Source: Membranipora membranacea (Eukaryota > Bryozoa > Gymnolaemata > Cheilostomatida > Membraniporidae). From it: a stretch of 64,000 bases of DNA. Location: NCBI GenBank assembly GCA_914767715.1, contig OU612073.1:17112001-17176000 (forward strand), in the 5' to 3' direction. This document shows, one piece after another, positions 39,701-51,960 of this stretch; within the stretch, counting starts at the first letter, position 1, and every line of letters starts with the position of its first letter. A model generated the notes under the pieces. That model did no database searches. It had not been told where the DNA came from and saw only the letters and a program-made list of their open reading frames with translations. A program made the translations under genes and the position numbers.

Positions 39701-41515
39701 GTTTTCATCAACCTTTGTTTGACAATAGATTCCATCACCTCCATCACATAATATACAGGATGATAATTAGACAAGGGGTTCACCATTTCTGCGAGGATGG
39801 AAAAGTGAGGCCAAGCAGAACCGTTCATGTCAATGAACTCGATGTCAAAGGTCACTGTGGCAGTCTTTGGTAAATTTACTATTCGCATTGTAGCATCCAG
39901 GTTCTGTTGACCGTTTGCATTATTTACTGAAGTGGAAAAGTCTGTAATGTAGCCTTCTGGTTGTCTTGTCGCATCAATGGTCAGGTGATTACCTCTTTTG
40001 CGCATGTTGTGGTCCATCATGTTTCCCATCGTAAATTTGGGATAAACTAGAAAATACAGAGTCATATTCATACTAAATAAATTAAGGACTGAGAATATAT
40101 TGGATTGATTACTGATGTGTATGACCCTTTGTTGTCCTATGATCTCAGTGCCACAGACAAAGCAGTGGCAATGGCACGCAATGGATTATGGGTAACTGAT
40201 CATTTTTGCAAGATCTTACAAAACATGAAAAATCAACATCACTCCATTGGTGAGATAAGTGGAGCAAAAAATATACATTCCAGTGAGATTACATTCTGGT
40301 ATAGTCAGGTCAGGACAAAATACTGAGAACTTGCCGTCACCACATAATATCTTTCCTGGTTCAACTATAGCTCTGATCTACACCCTAAGATTAGAAGAGC
40401 ATTCTAAAAAAAATAAAAGCAACAGAATGACCAAGTGTTGTTGCTATTGTTTGTTGTTACTGCAAAAAAATTTCCGATTCACACAAATCTTTTGGTAACC
40501 CCTTGAATTTTCCTTACTTGTAAATTCTATGATGAAATCTGTATGATTAAGATGTGCAAGGTCGAGGGATACTTCTATCAATCCATCAGAATGCTCTTTC
40601 TGTTCCACGCAAGGTTCCTCAGTGTTTCCCATACGTAGCCCTAATCTTCGATCTTCCATACAGGGAGCGTTTATTGAAGTTGGTTTGTGGAAAATGATAA
40701 GACTCTCCTGTTGACTTCTTATCTTCACTTTGCAGATGTTTGTTCTGTTTTCAGATACTGAACTCAATGATCCTGGGCCGAGGATTCTCCCATAGTTTAC
40801 AATATCTGAATCCATGAACATGATTAATTCAGTATCCATATGAGATTTACAAAATTGAGCTTCATAATTGGTCCTGCTCATTCCTATACCTGGAAATAAA
40901 GTAATTGCACATAACATATTTTACATTTTAGTTTTCTAGACTGCTCACTAAAACATGTTGGGCCTGTATTAGCATTATTCAAACCAGAGGGAATGGTCAT
41001 TCAAGATTTGTTTGCAGGGTTTATGCTTTAGTAAGCTTACAGCTCTCTCAACAACAACCTACAGCCTAACAACAACTTGCTGAGTAAAATTAAAGCATAG
41101 GAAAAGTGTGTACTGACATCTAGGGTATAGGCAAAAAACCAAGAGACAGAATGACCAATTTCAAGTTTTACATGAGATTTGCTGACTGATTTTTACTTCA
41201 TTTATCATGTAGTGGAAAGTGCAAAATGAAGTTGATAAGATTCACATAAGAAATAACAAAGTTCTTCGTCACCGTGAACGACAAACTTGCGTAAAGTTTT
41301 GCCTATGCTGCCAGGACAAGGCATATATAATTAATGATAATTATAATACATAATTAAATAATGACACACATGACAGTGTGTTGCGCACCTATCAGTATAT
41401 CAGTTCATACTTACATACACTATGAACGGAGCGTGTGTATCAAATTGATAAGTAACTTACTGTATATAACATTTAGTTTTAGCCAGAGTATCATGACCAG
41501 CAAAGTAACATTCAT
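36706..41515 (-). CDS. Type I membrane receptor: two CUB-like domains, sushi/CCP, TM, long tail
   Basis: Seven exons on the minus strand, read from high to low: 41515-41461, 40889-40518, 40046-39621, 39028-38801, 38374-38224, 37820-37726, 37388-36706. They total 2010 bp with matching phases, giving 669 residues and a stop. Residues 1-18 (MNVTLLVMILWLKLNVIY) are a signal peptide. Residues 19-142 are CUB-like with four cysteines (NICKVKI, APC, EPC). Residues 143-284 are a second, cysteine-free CUB-like unit. Residues 288-342 are a sushi/CCP domain (CERGY, HECRDETWIPSIEC). The TM segment is 384-409 (LTIIILGAGFGTLLIITVSL onward). The tail, 411-669, has YETV (461-464), YWTI (476-479), a basic stretch and an acidic end finishing VYTI. 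No homologue can be named. The architecture suggests a complement-receptor-like or recognition receptor. Confidence 0.82.
39274..39307. repeat. 10-bp microsatellite
   Basis: TTGATGATGA is repeated just over three times in the intron between the sushi exon and the second CUB-like exon of the minus-strand receptor. A poly-G tract follows at 39401-39414. Confidence 0.85.
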
Positions 41516-43940
41516 CACTATCAAGTCTGTGAAACCTGAAAGATTTCGAAAGGATAATATAGTTTTGTAATTCCGCTGCTGAAACATCATATCATAACAT
41601 CATATAATATTACAAACTTTGAGATAGGGAGGTTTCTAGAGGTGAAATTTTAGTAATGGCAATTATACGACAGACAAAGTATGAAAGACGTTTTACAAGC
41701 CTAAAAATTTCCAGCTAGAGCGCTAAGATGTTACTCACCACTAGCAAACCAAATGGCATATACAACATAAAACGAGTTAAAGAGACATTTAGCGATACTT
41801 ACATTTCTGTAGTTGTATTATAAAACTATCATCATAAATTCCTCTGTTAAGGCTAATAACTATTTAACCTGTATGATTATTGCCCTATGACTGTCACGTT
41901 TCAGGTTCAACTTGATAATAGTGAGAAATCATTTTTGAAAGATTTGATTGTTGATGTAATCATAATCCATATTTATTAAACAAAGCATAATTACTGGTAG
42001 AATCTTATCTTTTTTTACAAAATTTTCATGTTTTTGCTCATTTCACAACAGTGGTACAGCATTGCAGAACAGTCTTGGATGGTCTCACAATTACATTTTA
42101 TGAGTTTCTAATCCACCTTGGCAATTTTTTGCACAGTTTTCCTCTTATAGAACTAAACAACGGGCTGTTAGTCTTCGGATTATGCAGCATGTTTTTGCGG
42201 TAGGGATGGCAAAATTACCAAATATAAATATGTATCGACGATTATCTTCACGGATAAAGCCAAAATATGCTTGTTTGAACCATTGTTTATCGACTATGAA
42301 CCGTGATATCATGCGCCAGTATGATCAGAAAACAATAAATGTAGTTTCAACAAATTGTTGCGAAGGGTATAGCTGATAACTCATTTGAGCAATTATGAAC
42401 AGAACTCAACTATTTTGACCTATGTGTCATCCCTATTTTCTACCCTTCAAGACATCCTATTTTTAGAGCTTTGTAACTACTAGTTACCAGCTGTAATTGA
42501 GACTCTCCCAGCTAGCTTCTTCAATTTCCTCTTTGATTGGACTAACGAGCTCGTTCAGCACGCTCATTAATCAAGCTTATCCAGGGATCAACGCATCAAA
42601 GTCCAATCAGATATGTCACTGAACATATTTACCTCAAAAATACTGAAACTTCCTTTTGTTATGTATTTCAATGAAGAGCCCATATCCGCAATGAAATGAT
42701 TCCTACGGCGATTGTGGAGACATTTGATATTTTGCTGCAAATCATTAAAAACACATGTATTTGGCTAATACATCCCACAGCCACTAGCATCTATCCTCTG
42801 GGTTAAGGAGCTATCAAACTACTTGGTGCAGCCTTGTTTCCTGATAGCTATTCAATAGAATAGTTGATATTATTTATAATCTACCAGACATCAGTAACAT
42901 TCACAGGCGGACAAATATTTTTCTTACTTTTTTGCATGTTTTTATGTGACTAGCCTGTCTTGTCAAGACAAATATATCATTTTCCATAACATAAAAACTT
43001 GCATCCACCAGTTCAAATCATCATTGATGTGTCTCCCAAACGGATTAAAATGTCTAATCTTCAAAGTTGTCAAAACAGAAAATGCAACAAAAGCCTCATG
43101 ATCCATAGTCTGAAAGCCCTCGAAAACCGTCTCAACTTCATAGTCCTCAAAAAGCGGAGTGGAAAGCTGGTTAACAGATTTTCAACTAGCTATAACCATG
43201 CTTACTGTTAAAACAATGAGGTATAAACAACAAAAACAATTTCTTAAGTTCATCTTTAATAAAATCCTTTGGTAACAGTTAACTCCAACAACAGACCGAT
43301 TCTCTTTTCGTAATAATTTTGTGAAAAATCTTGCAATTGACAGGGAATTTCAGTCCATTCAAACTCGACAGCTGTAACACAATGTTGTAAAAATTTGCTG
43401 ATAATGCAGAATTAGATCAAAAACCAATTCAGCAAACACTTGGAGATCAAGCTAGAGACAAGATAAGCATGACTTGTAGCAATGAGTATTTATAATCTTT
43501 GCTTGTAGTGTATGCAAGATAAAATTCAGCAGCAGTGTCATACCAATAAAAAAAAACACTAATAGCCAACACAAACACACACTTCTTGCCAAGTCGGAGC
43601 ACATATTATGATGAAACATCGTGCTGAACAGAAATCTCCCACTGTAAAAAGCTGATTAATTTATGCCGATACTCCTAGGTACTACACAGAAAATTTTCTT
43701 AGATCAATTTAAGAAAACATTGGAAGTTTACCGCGATATTATTGAGCTTTGGTTATTGTTGCGCTTTAATTTGAATATGAGGTCATGATGTTCATTATTT
43801 TGTTATTTCCTATCAAAAACTTACAAAATGTCAATAATGTACCATTTTTTACAGGTCTATTGTTAACGATCAGTGAAGCCAAAATAACATATACACCCTG
43901 GATCTTGCATCGATAGATGTCGATGGTTGATTACAAAAAC
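41516..43940. other. Intergenic AT-rich region
   Basis: Upstream of the receptor gene on the minus strand, so it should include that promoter. I see no clear TATA box, no RNA gene and no open frame that looks coding. Confidence 0.4.
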
Positions 43941-43944
43941 AGTG

Positions 43945-44035
43945 TTCCAACCCAGTGATATGAACTCACAACCTTCAAAACTTTTTCGTTATGGTAGACC
44001 GGCGCTCTAACCAACTGAGCCACCTCCTACTACTC
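43945..44035 (-). mobile_element. tRNA-derived SINE head
   Basis: Read on the minus strand, GGTGGCTCAGTTGGTTAGAG matches a tRNA A box and the following D arm. About 50 bases further, GTGAGTTCATATCAC resembles a B box. The anticodon arm does not fold properly, so this is not a working tRNA gene. The 3' body of the element was not delimited. Confidence 0.6.
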
Positions 44036-44829
44036 CTGTCCTACACATGAGGCGCCATTCTGTAAAGCTGCATTTACTACATTCTTTTTTGGCAGAATTT
44101 TAAGTCAGATTTTTTCATTAGAATTTTATTTCATATAAGCCATCACAGAGAGCAACGTTACAAACGCATCTTTTTGACATTACTTCCATTAAGCATCATT
44201 ATTTGGAGATGTAATTAGGTCATTAAATTTAATAGGGGCAATGATTATTTACTCAAAACAAGCTGAAAGATAATACCAAGACAAGCTAAAGATCTTCCTA
44301 TTCATAGTAGCTCTTGCTTAGCTTTCATACCTAGCCAGCAGTGCATAGCTGTGGCTTCTATTGTTGAGGTAACCAGTTTTCATAATGTAGCCGAGGGGCG
44401 GACAACTAAGTCATCATTTTCTCAAGTTTGCCTTCACTTATAGATAACGGATTCAATGCTACTCTGTTTGGATTATTGAGGACTGGAGGCACAGAGTTTG
44501 ACCTGTTTAATTGAGGATTGATCTAAAAACGCTGCACTGCTTGTGATTCTTTTTGAGGAGGTGAGTTGTTAATATCGTATTTTTTGACTGCGTACTTCTC
44601 CTTCTGCAGCATAAAGTGCCAACGACGTTGGGATTTTTGTATTTGTATTTACCCAACTGACTAAACAGCCATTTTAAGTCTACTTTTGTGAATATAATTT
44701 TTGTGGGCATAGATTGAATAAGATCTTTCCTTAGGCATGATCTCTGATCTATTCATAAAAAATATATGCTTTATGTTTAATGATAGATAATTACTGGTAC
44801 AACAATTAATATTGAGCTTGATATTGCCC

Positions 44830-45800
44830 TTTTTATTTTCAGATAAGCTTAGAAGTTGCCATTTGAGCATCTTCTCTTCTGAGCGACGACTGCAACAGTA
44901 GCAGCATGATATCAGTAACACTCCAACAAGAACCATCACCATAGAAAAAAGGAGAAGGTAGTCCAATTATTACGTTACGAAAATTGAGTATCAAACACAG
45001 TGACTAATATTTTGCAAGTAGCAAAGCCAGTTAGTAAGTTTGACTAATATTTTGCAAGAGGCAACGCCAATTCAGTAAGTTGATGGCATCAACTTTCAAA
45101 GACCAAATTGGTTTCTGATGTAAAAATCCTTGTCAAGACTATCATACACAATCAGTTTTTTTTAAATATGAAAAACTTTGATAACATATTGGGCATAAAA
45201 CATGAAGAGCGTACCCTGCTGTATTGATATGATTGTCATTCACACCCTTTTGTATATTTTGGTTGTTTCAGCCCATAACAATGAAGATGGAGTTGTGATG
45301 AGCTCTGTACCAACAAGTTTTAAATACAATCAAGCAGATATTAGATATGCTGATATTGATAACACAGACCGCAGCCAATATGACAAGGTGATTTGTTTTT
45401 CTCTTAACAACTATGTGCTTCTCTCCATGGTTTTTCACTCCTAACTCCTGGGCTGATTTGTCAATCACATTCCCATTATATCCATCAGTGTCTCAAATAA
45501 CATATTGTAAAGTTTTGAGGATGGATGCGCATAACTTCATGAGATGTAGCCAGATAAAAAATGCTCTTCTCGATTTTGTTCATTTGCCTGTTTTCATGGC
45601 TCCCCGCAGATCACATGACTCTTCACAAAGCCACTCAATTTCAGTCCAATGAAAATATTGGCTGTTGTGATCATAGCTTTCATGGTAGCTAAAAGAGAGC
45701 TTAGGAAATAAGTCTTGCGCAATTCCGCAAACTTTATGAATTTCCATGTGCAACATCCATCAGTGTAGCACTATAGGGATGTGACCTCTAAAAACTGTTG
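44830..45800. repeat. Diverged tandem duplication, left copy
   Basis: Segments match 47740-48400 in the same order and orientation: TTTTATTTTCAGATAAGCTT, AATCAGTAAGTTGA-like stretches, GAGTTGTGATGAGCTCTG and GTTGAGTCAGTTTGTCATT. The offset is about 2.6-2.9 kb. A short direct duplication of GACTAATATTTTGCAAG also occurs at 45001 and 45041. Confidence 0.65.
45271..45388 (+). CDS. Candidate receptor-tail exon with ITIM-like motif
   Basis: After a pyrimidine-rich tract ending TTGTTTCAG, an open stretch reads HNNEDGVVMSS, then ADIRYADIDNTDRSQYDK, then GTGATT. IRYADI fits the ITIM pattern (I/V/L/S-x-Y-x-x-I/V/L), which recruits SH2 phosphatases in animal receptors. Entry is phase 1, as in many receptor exons. 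No partner transmembrane exon on this strand was found, and the donor is weak. It may be part of a gene I could not assemble, or chance. Confidence 0.3.
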
Positions 45801-47739
45801 CAGTTGAGTCAGTTTGTCATTTATGTCATAGGTTATTTGTTGTGAGAAATTATTTTCTGTTGAAGGAGTGGCAAACTTGTTTAAAAGCCTCGGTTATTAT
45901 GGCCTGTAGATTGATAACTGGCCATAACAAACACTGATCATGAGCAATTGATAGAGAAGCTTGATCTAAAATTTCAACTTTTGATGTAATTTTGTATTGA
46001 TGCAACTCTAATCAAACACTAATATCAATCCCACAATTCACCTCTTTACCGTTATACGAGTATTATTGTGTGAATCCTACAATAAGTATATTATAAGAGT
46101 AATACACATATTGGTCAGAACTTCTGTGGGTGTCCGGTCCTCTGATGTTGTGGTTATCCCTAGTTCAAACGTAAGTTAAAATTTCAGGTAATGACCAGTT
46201 TTCGCTAATGGAATAGAGACAGTGATGTGATCAGAGGCTGTGTAAACTTTGAAGGTATTGGCAGAAGACGCTACATTCATGACGTCTCAAATGAACTGAT
46301 GCAACTAGCTGAAAACTCCTGACTGCTCTCTGCCATTATTTTACAACGCTCTATGCAGGTAAGAATTTTGTTGCCAGTATTCTTTTCACAAATGTATCCA
46401 TGAGCTCTTGTGCGTCTCACACAACGGTGAAATTTTTCTCACTAAATTTATTACAAGAACCTCCCAACAAGAACGTGATTATCCCAATTCAGGTCTTGTG
46501 CCATAAAACCATACTTCTAATACTTATATAGCTGCGTTGATAATGTTGTTGTTTTTGGCATCATTCTGATAAAATGGTGATTCATTTAAAGTCATGATCC
46601 TGATGCCACAAGCTTGTGGATCCAAAGCACTGAAAGCAACTGTTATTTTCTAGAACATGATTTAAAATATGAACACATGACCGGTCACTGTGATTATTCT
46701 CAAGCTACGGTAAACTAACTAAAATGTTTTTTTTTCTTTCAGCACAATATCAGAAGTCTAAGTAAGTGCATCATGCTGTTTACTGCTGGATAGCTTGTAT
46801 CAGCTTCCATCTTACCTACTGGCTGTTTGTTATGTGATGGACAACATTACAGATTCTAACGATCGGTAAGCCTATATCAATTAGTCTGCTTAAACCAAAC
46901 CCTCAAACAGCTCAATGCTTGTTTAAAGCTCCCTGCTTTTACTGTAGAAGGTTTCAGCTTTATAATTTAACCATTGAGTTCCATATCTGGAATAGCATCA
47001 TAAGCTTCCTTTTGCCAAAAAATGGGCTTGCAAAAATAGCCAGACTCTAGTGACATTCTATACAAGCTGAAAGCATTTTTTTCTGTTTGCAGTTTTGTAA
47101 ACAATGCAATTTCCCAGCTTATATTATTCATGCTAGTAGGGACAGCCAATCAGTTTGATGTCAGATGATCTGTGTTGAGCTTTCTAACAGTATGATGTTA
47201 TGATACTAATTCTGTTTCATAATAAGAATTTAATTGAGTGAATTTAACCTATTTGGCTTTATCCGTCTTGAATAATATGCCACATTTTGTAGCCATAAGC
47301 ATCAACTTTTGGAACATTCAAGTCAACTGTGGAGATGATATTAGTAACAGGTGGCTTAAATGCATATATGACAGATAGCCTGGGCAGGCTGTCGGTGGGG
47401 GAGGGGGGGGGGGCTGTCAGGCTGTCAACAGCCTGCCCAGGCTATATGACAGATGTGTAGCCTTATAATGACAACTTGAAGCAACTTGATATAGTTACCC
47501 CACACAATTCTTATGTTTTATTATGTAAGTAAAGTAATTGTATGGGGTAGCTTTGCACACAAAGTTTCAGCTCCACAGACCCTAGATATAATAATTTGCT
47601 CAGTGCCCAGTTTGATTGCCTAGCCAAACCAATATTTTCATCTTCAATTATTAAGGATTCCTGTCACTTGAATGTTATAGATCAGGTCAATCTGGTCGTC
47701 AACAGTCATCGACCAAAATCAAATGAAAAATATACAATT
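45801..47739. other. Intergenic region between the tandem copies
   Basis: No supported gene. It contains a G-loop hairpin at 47375-47445. Remaining sequence is AT-rich with short open frames only. Confidence 0.4.
47375..47445. repeat. Hairpin with poly-G loop
   Basis: Perfect 18-bp arms, ATAGCCTGGGCAGGCTGT at 47375-47392 and its complement at 47428-47445, enclose a 35-base loop with an 11-G run. TATATGACAGAT flanks both sides as a direct repeat. Confidence 0.85.
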
Positions 47740-48400
47740 TCCCTTTTATTTTCAGATAAGCTTGAAAAGTGCACCTGCACTACTGGGAGACAACGGCAGT
47801 CACAGCATCACATCAGTGACACTCAAAGAACCAGGAGACCTAATAGAAGTAGGGAGTAGAAGGAAGGCATAATGAAGAAGATTTAATATCAAAACCTACA
47901 CACCGCTAATTTTCCAAGGCAAATCGAATCAGTAAGTTGAACCCGGCACCTTCCAAATACTATATTGGTTTTCGAAAAAATACGAATGATTTATTTTCTT
48001 AAGTGAGTAAAGTACGAGAGAAAGTGAGGGTGGTTCAACTTCAAGTACATTGATATATTGTTGAGGTTATGTTTATCAGACATTTTATTACACTTTTGAT
48101 ACAGTCCGTAATGATGAGATTGAGTTGTGATGAGCTCTGAACCAACAGATGCCTTCTGGGCTATAAACAACTTCCAAGCAGAAAATAGGGCAATGTAGTC
48201 TGAATAAAGACCTCACAGTTTTAACTAAGAATTATGGTATGCCATGCACAAGAACAGTCAACCCCTCAAGATGCTTATGTTTATAACACCAATATGACAA
48301 GATGAGGGTTGTGTTCTTCCAAGGAGTGGCTCTTCTCTCAACAACTAGTGATCTGACCTTTAAAAATTGTTGCGGTTGAGTCAGTTTGTCATTATTATGT
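47740..48400. repeat. Diverged tandem duplication, right copy
   Basis: Partner of 44830-45800. The segment matching the candidate tail exon (about 48103-48190) has an early stop (GAG TTG TGA in the corresponding frame) and has lost the tyrosine motif, so it is at best a pseudo-exon. Confidence 0.6.
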
Positions 48401-48869
48401 TAAATTATGTTAAACTTGTTTCAAAAATCCATTTATTTCATCCTTGTTTCAGTTTCGGATTCAGTGAAGTTTACTTATAAATTCGGCAAAATGAGAATAA
48501 TAAAATTGAATGGTTACATTACTTAAAAAATGGACTCGGAAAAAGCGAAACATAGGTAAAGTTTATAAACATAAAATTGCAAAGGTTGTATGTCAAAATA
48601 AGGCATCAAGATTGGAAAAAATGATTTTGTATCTTTTTGAGTCTTGCAGATCTAAGTTCAGAAAATAGCATTATGACGAGAGGATACTCAGTTGTGCATA
48701 TGTATGTACGTATTTTGTATCAATTTTCATGATAAAATTGGTTGTTTTCCTGAGTGCTCCGTTATAAAATAGAGGCATAAAAATTCTCAATAAAAGCTGA
48801 CTGAGAATAAGTATAAAATGAGTTATGAAAAGATAGAGTTTAACAGTCTTGCACAGTTTGATCTAAAAC

Positions 48870-49385
48870 AGAATTTTCTGGCATTTACTCTGTATTTTGG
48901 CACACAGTATCTACCAGATGGCAATTTTTCGAAGTCTATGTTAGTGTCTAGTCCACAGCATTTCATACGCAAACATTTGTTTTTGAAAGCTTTGTTGTTT
49001 ACTTTGCTGATGTTTGTACGGGAGATTTGCTACAGTGATTGTGTCGTTGTACTGTTTCATGTCATCTTGATTTAAGTGTCTGTAGGTTATGGATAGATGG
49101 TAAGATAGGACACTTTCTATAAATGTGGTGTAAGCTAGCGGAATTGTGATTGCGATGAAATTGAGGTAGGCTAATTGTTTCACAATGAATAATCTTTTGT
49201 TAGACTTCTCCACTAGCCTCAATGTATGGTGTTAAATGAGAGTTTTCTTTCCAGTGTTGTTCCGAGGTATTTGTACTCGTTAACTCTCTCTATGTCTGCG
49301 TCATTGATGGTAAGTTGTATGAGATCAGGGTGATCTCGTCTATTACAGAAGACTCGTTCTTTTGTCTTGAATTTCATATTACTCA
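48870..49385 (-). mobile_element. LINE fragment, post-RT region
   Basis: Minus-strand translation gives MKFKTKERVFCNRR, IERVNEYKYLGTTLERKLSF, then, after a frameshift, VEKSNKRLFIVKQLAYL and TTFIESVLSYHL. These match the region after the palm of LINE reverse transcriptases (YKYLG, then KKxxxRLxxLxxL, then FIESVL). Stops and frameshifts show it is dead. Confidence 0.7.
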
Positions 49386-49625
49386 ACTAAAAAATGGTAC
49401 TCTGGATCGTTTGCTATTTTATTAAAATGTCTCTTGCTCAGATAGAAAATCAAATCAGATAAGGTTTGAAAACAAAAAAGTATCAACCTTTCTTCATAGC
49501 TATGGGCTGAAAAGATAGTTCTTGTAGCAGCCCTTTTAATGCTTTCTAAAGAAGATTTATCACCATCTAGCAAAAGTGAAAACCAAACTGCAATGCATAA
49601 GTTAAAATTGATCGTAAGTGTTTGC
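49379..49625 (-). mobile_element. Second LINE fragment, C-terminal piece
   Basis: Minus strand gives ILTYALQFGF and, in another frame, LESIKRAATRTIFSAHSYEE followed by FNKIANDPEYHFL. This is the typical C-terminal end of a LINE ORF2. It lies upstream (in minus-strand order) of an earlier part of an ORF2, so the two pieces are separate insertions. Confidence 0.65.
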
Positions 49626-50639
49626 CAAGTAAAAATTCTTTAACCTATTATAATTCATTCAATACTTTCAGTTGACACATCAAAAACTACATCGCATGTA
49701 TGTAGTTTTGAAACATGGGTCTAAATTGGAGTTATGCTTGCGCTGTTCTATTATTTAAGTGTCAAAGATGGGATTATTATTTTAAGTATCTGCCAAGTCA
49801 AGAACTCATTGTCAAATCTGAGGCAAGTAAAATTATCAATACATGTAAAAGTGTTGTATGAAGTAGCACATGACTGAAGTTTCAGCAGTTACTGATACTT
49901 TATTGATAACAATGACTGATCTAAATAATGCATAAAAATAATGAAATATAATACATATAGCCAGTCCAGATAACTCTTTGGGTGATTGAAACCTCAAAAC
50001 ATCAAATACGTGTAAAATTAAAAAGTTTGGTCCTAATAATGGCTGTACACAAATTTCAGATAAAGAAGAAAAGAAGGCATTTTGATTGAAGGATTTAAAA
50101 GCACAATTGTTTTCTCAATGGAAGGAGCACAAAATTCCCAGCATGCTGGACAGCTTTGTACTTCTGTGTAAAATCTGCCAATGGTACATAATACATTATA
50201 TCGGACAGTTGTCGGTATAAACATCCTGCTGTTGCCTGACTAGAATCTAAATCTCTCTCGTCAGTCTTCATACCGCTTGCACTCAAAAATCACTGTCCCC
50301 TTGTTCACTAATAATATGATGTTTTGCGCTTTATAGTCTCCCCCATCTGTGGTCGCAATCGATTCCCCTGTTTGACTTTTTCCTTCCAATCCTCCGCTAA
50401 TCTGTCCAGAGAGGTTAATGGTTGGTCTGCTGGGAACTAAAACGGCATTACAGATCAGTGTCAGCATAATCATGTATAGAAAATTAACCTAAAATTCAAG
50501 TAGAAGGACAGTTGACTTTTTAAATTTACTGCAAAATCGAAGTGGGCATGGTTATACGATCTCCATTGACACAACCATAAGTCTGCTGACCACACTGATC
50601 ACATGATATAGTAGTTGGTATTGGTATCGGTTTATTTTC

Positions 50640-51960
50640 ACTTCTCTATCAAACCAAGGTTTGATAACATTGAAAAGTCGTACTCAATATAAATAATGCC
50701 ATTATTAAAACAGCTGGAAAATATGAAATCATTGAGTGACGAAATAGAATGGAAAGCTAACCTATCAATGTAACTCATAGGAGAGGGGGGGGGGGGTTGA
50801 ATTTTCTCTAGTTTTTCTTTTGATTTCAAGAATAAAAGGCTATGCCAGGCAGGGCCGCATACAATAAAATGGATTATATGTTAAATGAATAAATAAAAGG
50901 TGTTGAGGCTGTCACTGTTGAGTCCAAAGATTTCAGTTGTCTTAGTAACAATCATCGGCTATTACACTTAGAAATTAAATATTCAATATGGCAACTAAAA
51001 TCCAACTTAACATCAATTATAATATCTAACAACTTTGTTTGATCATGAAGTAAAAGAAAAATCTCACTATTACAGGATGAGACAAGAGATTCTACATGTG
51101 TATTAAAAGATAAATGATTATCAATGTCATACCTAAATACTTGGCAATCTGAGATCGTGAATCACTGACTCAAATTCACAGGATCGTTATACTCATTATG
51201 TTAATTCAGCAAAACATTTATTATACCAGTATTGTCAGCATTCAGTAGCATATTATTATCATCAGCCACCATTGTACCATAAAATAGCTGCGGCAATAGA
51301 TCTCCAAAACGTTTGTAAAATGAAGTATCATCTGCATACTTCACTTATCTAAAATTCTCAACATTCAAGTTGTTAACATTAAAAAGCCAAAGCAGGTAAC
51401 CAAGCTGCCCTGTGGTGTCCCAACAGAGATATCAATGTAATCAGAAAAGGTGCCATTTAATTTTACACATTGTTCCCTATGTACTAGAGAATCAGCTAAT
51501 AGATCCAGTAGATTTTCATTCGCACCATAATTTACATATTACATTTTTTAAACCCTATCAAATGCTCTAGAAAAATCACCACCACCTATACTTGTACATA
51601 TTGTGAGCCAAATCTAAATCTGATGTTATATCATCAATGAGCTGTAAAATAGGGTCTAATGTATCAACAAAAGGCATACTGTTTGCTACCAATGAGATGT
51701 TTCACATAAAACTTGAGTGTATCAACAATAACCTGTTCACATACTTCGCCCGACTGAGGCAGCAAACAAACTTCGATGCAATGAATGGCTTTAAAAACAC
51801 TAATTAAGATCGGTTGATAGAAGAGCTTGTTTTTATTTTTCAAATCTTATGGCATTATGAATTGAGGTAGCTTCAACTGTTCAATCACTTCTCATATCTA
51901 GGGTGGTATTGGATGGCATCTTGAGCCTTATTTAATCACACATTAAAAACTTTCAGTTCT
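50640..51960 (-). mobile_element. Degraded LINE ORF2 with RT core
   Basis: Minus strand, across several frameshifts: LQLIDDITSDLDLAHN, DFSRAFDRV, GTPQGSLVTCFGFL, KYADDTSFYK (the YxDD core), DNHLSFNTHVESLVSSCNS, LKSKEKLEKIQ, and MSYIDRLAFHSISSLNDFI. The order fits one ORF2 of a CR1/Jockey-like LINE. Many stops show it is inactive. Confidence 0.75.

Noticed and set aside
43945-44035. Functional tRNA gene
   Set aside because: A and B box-like motifs are present, but no proper anticodon arm or acceptor stem can be drawn. Called a SINE remnant instead.
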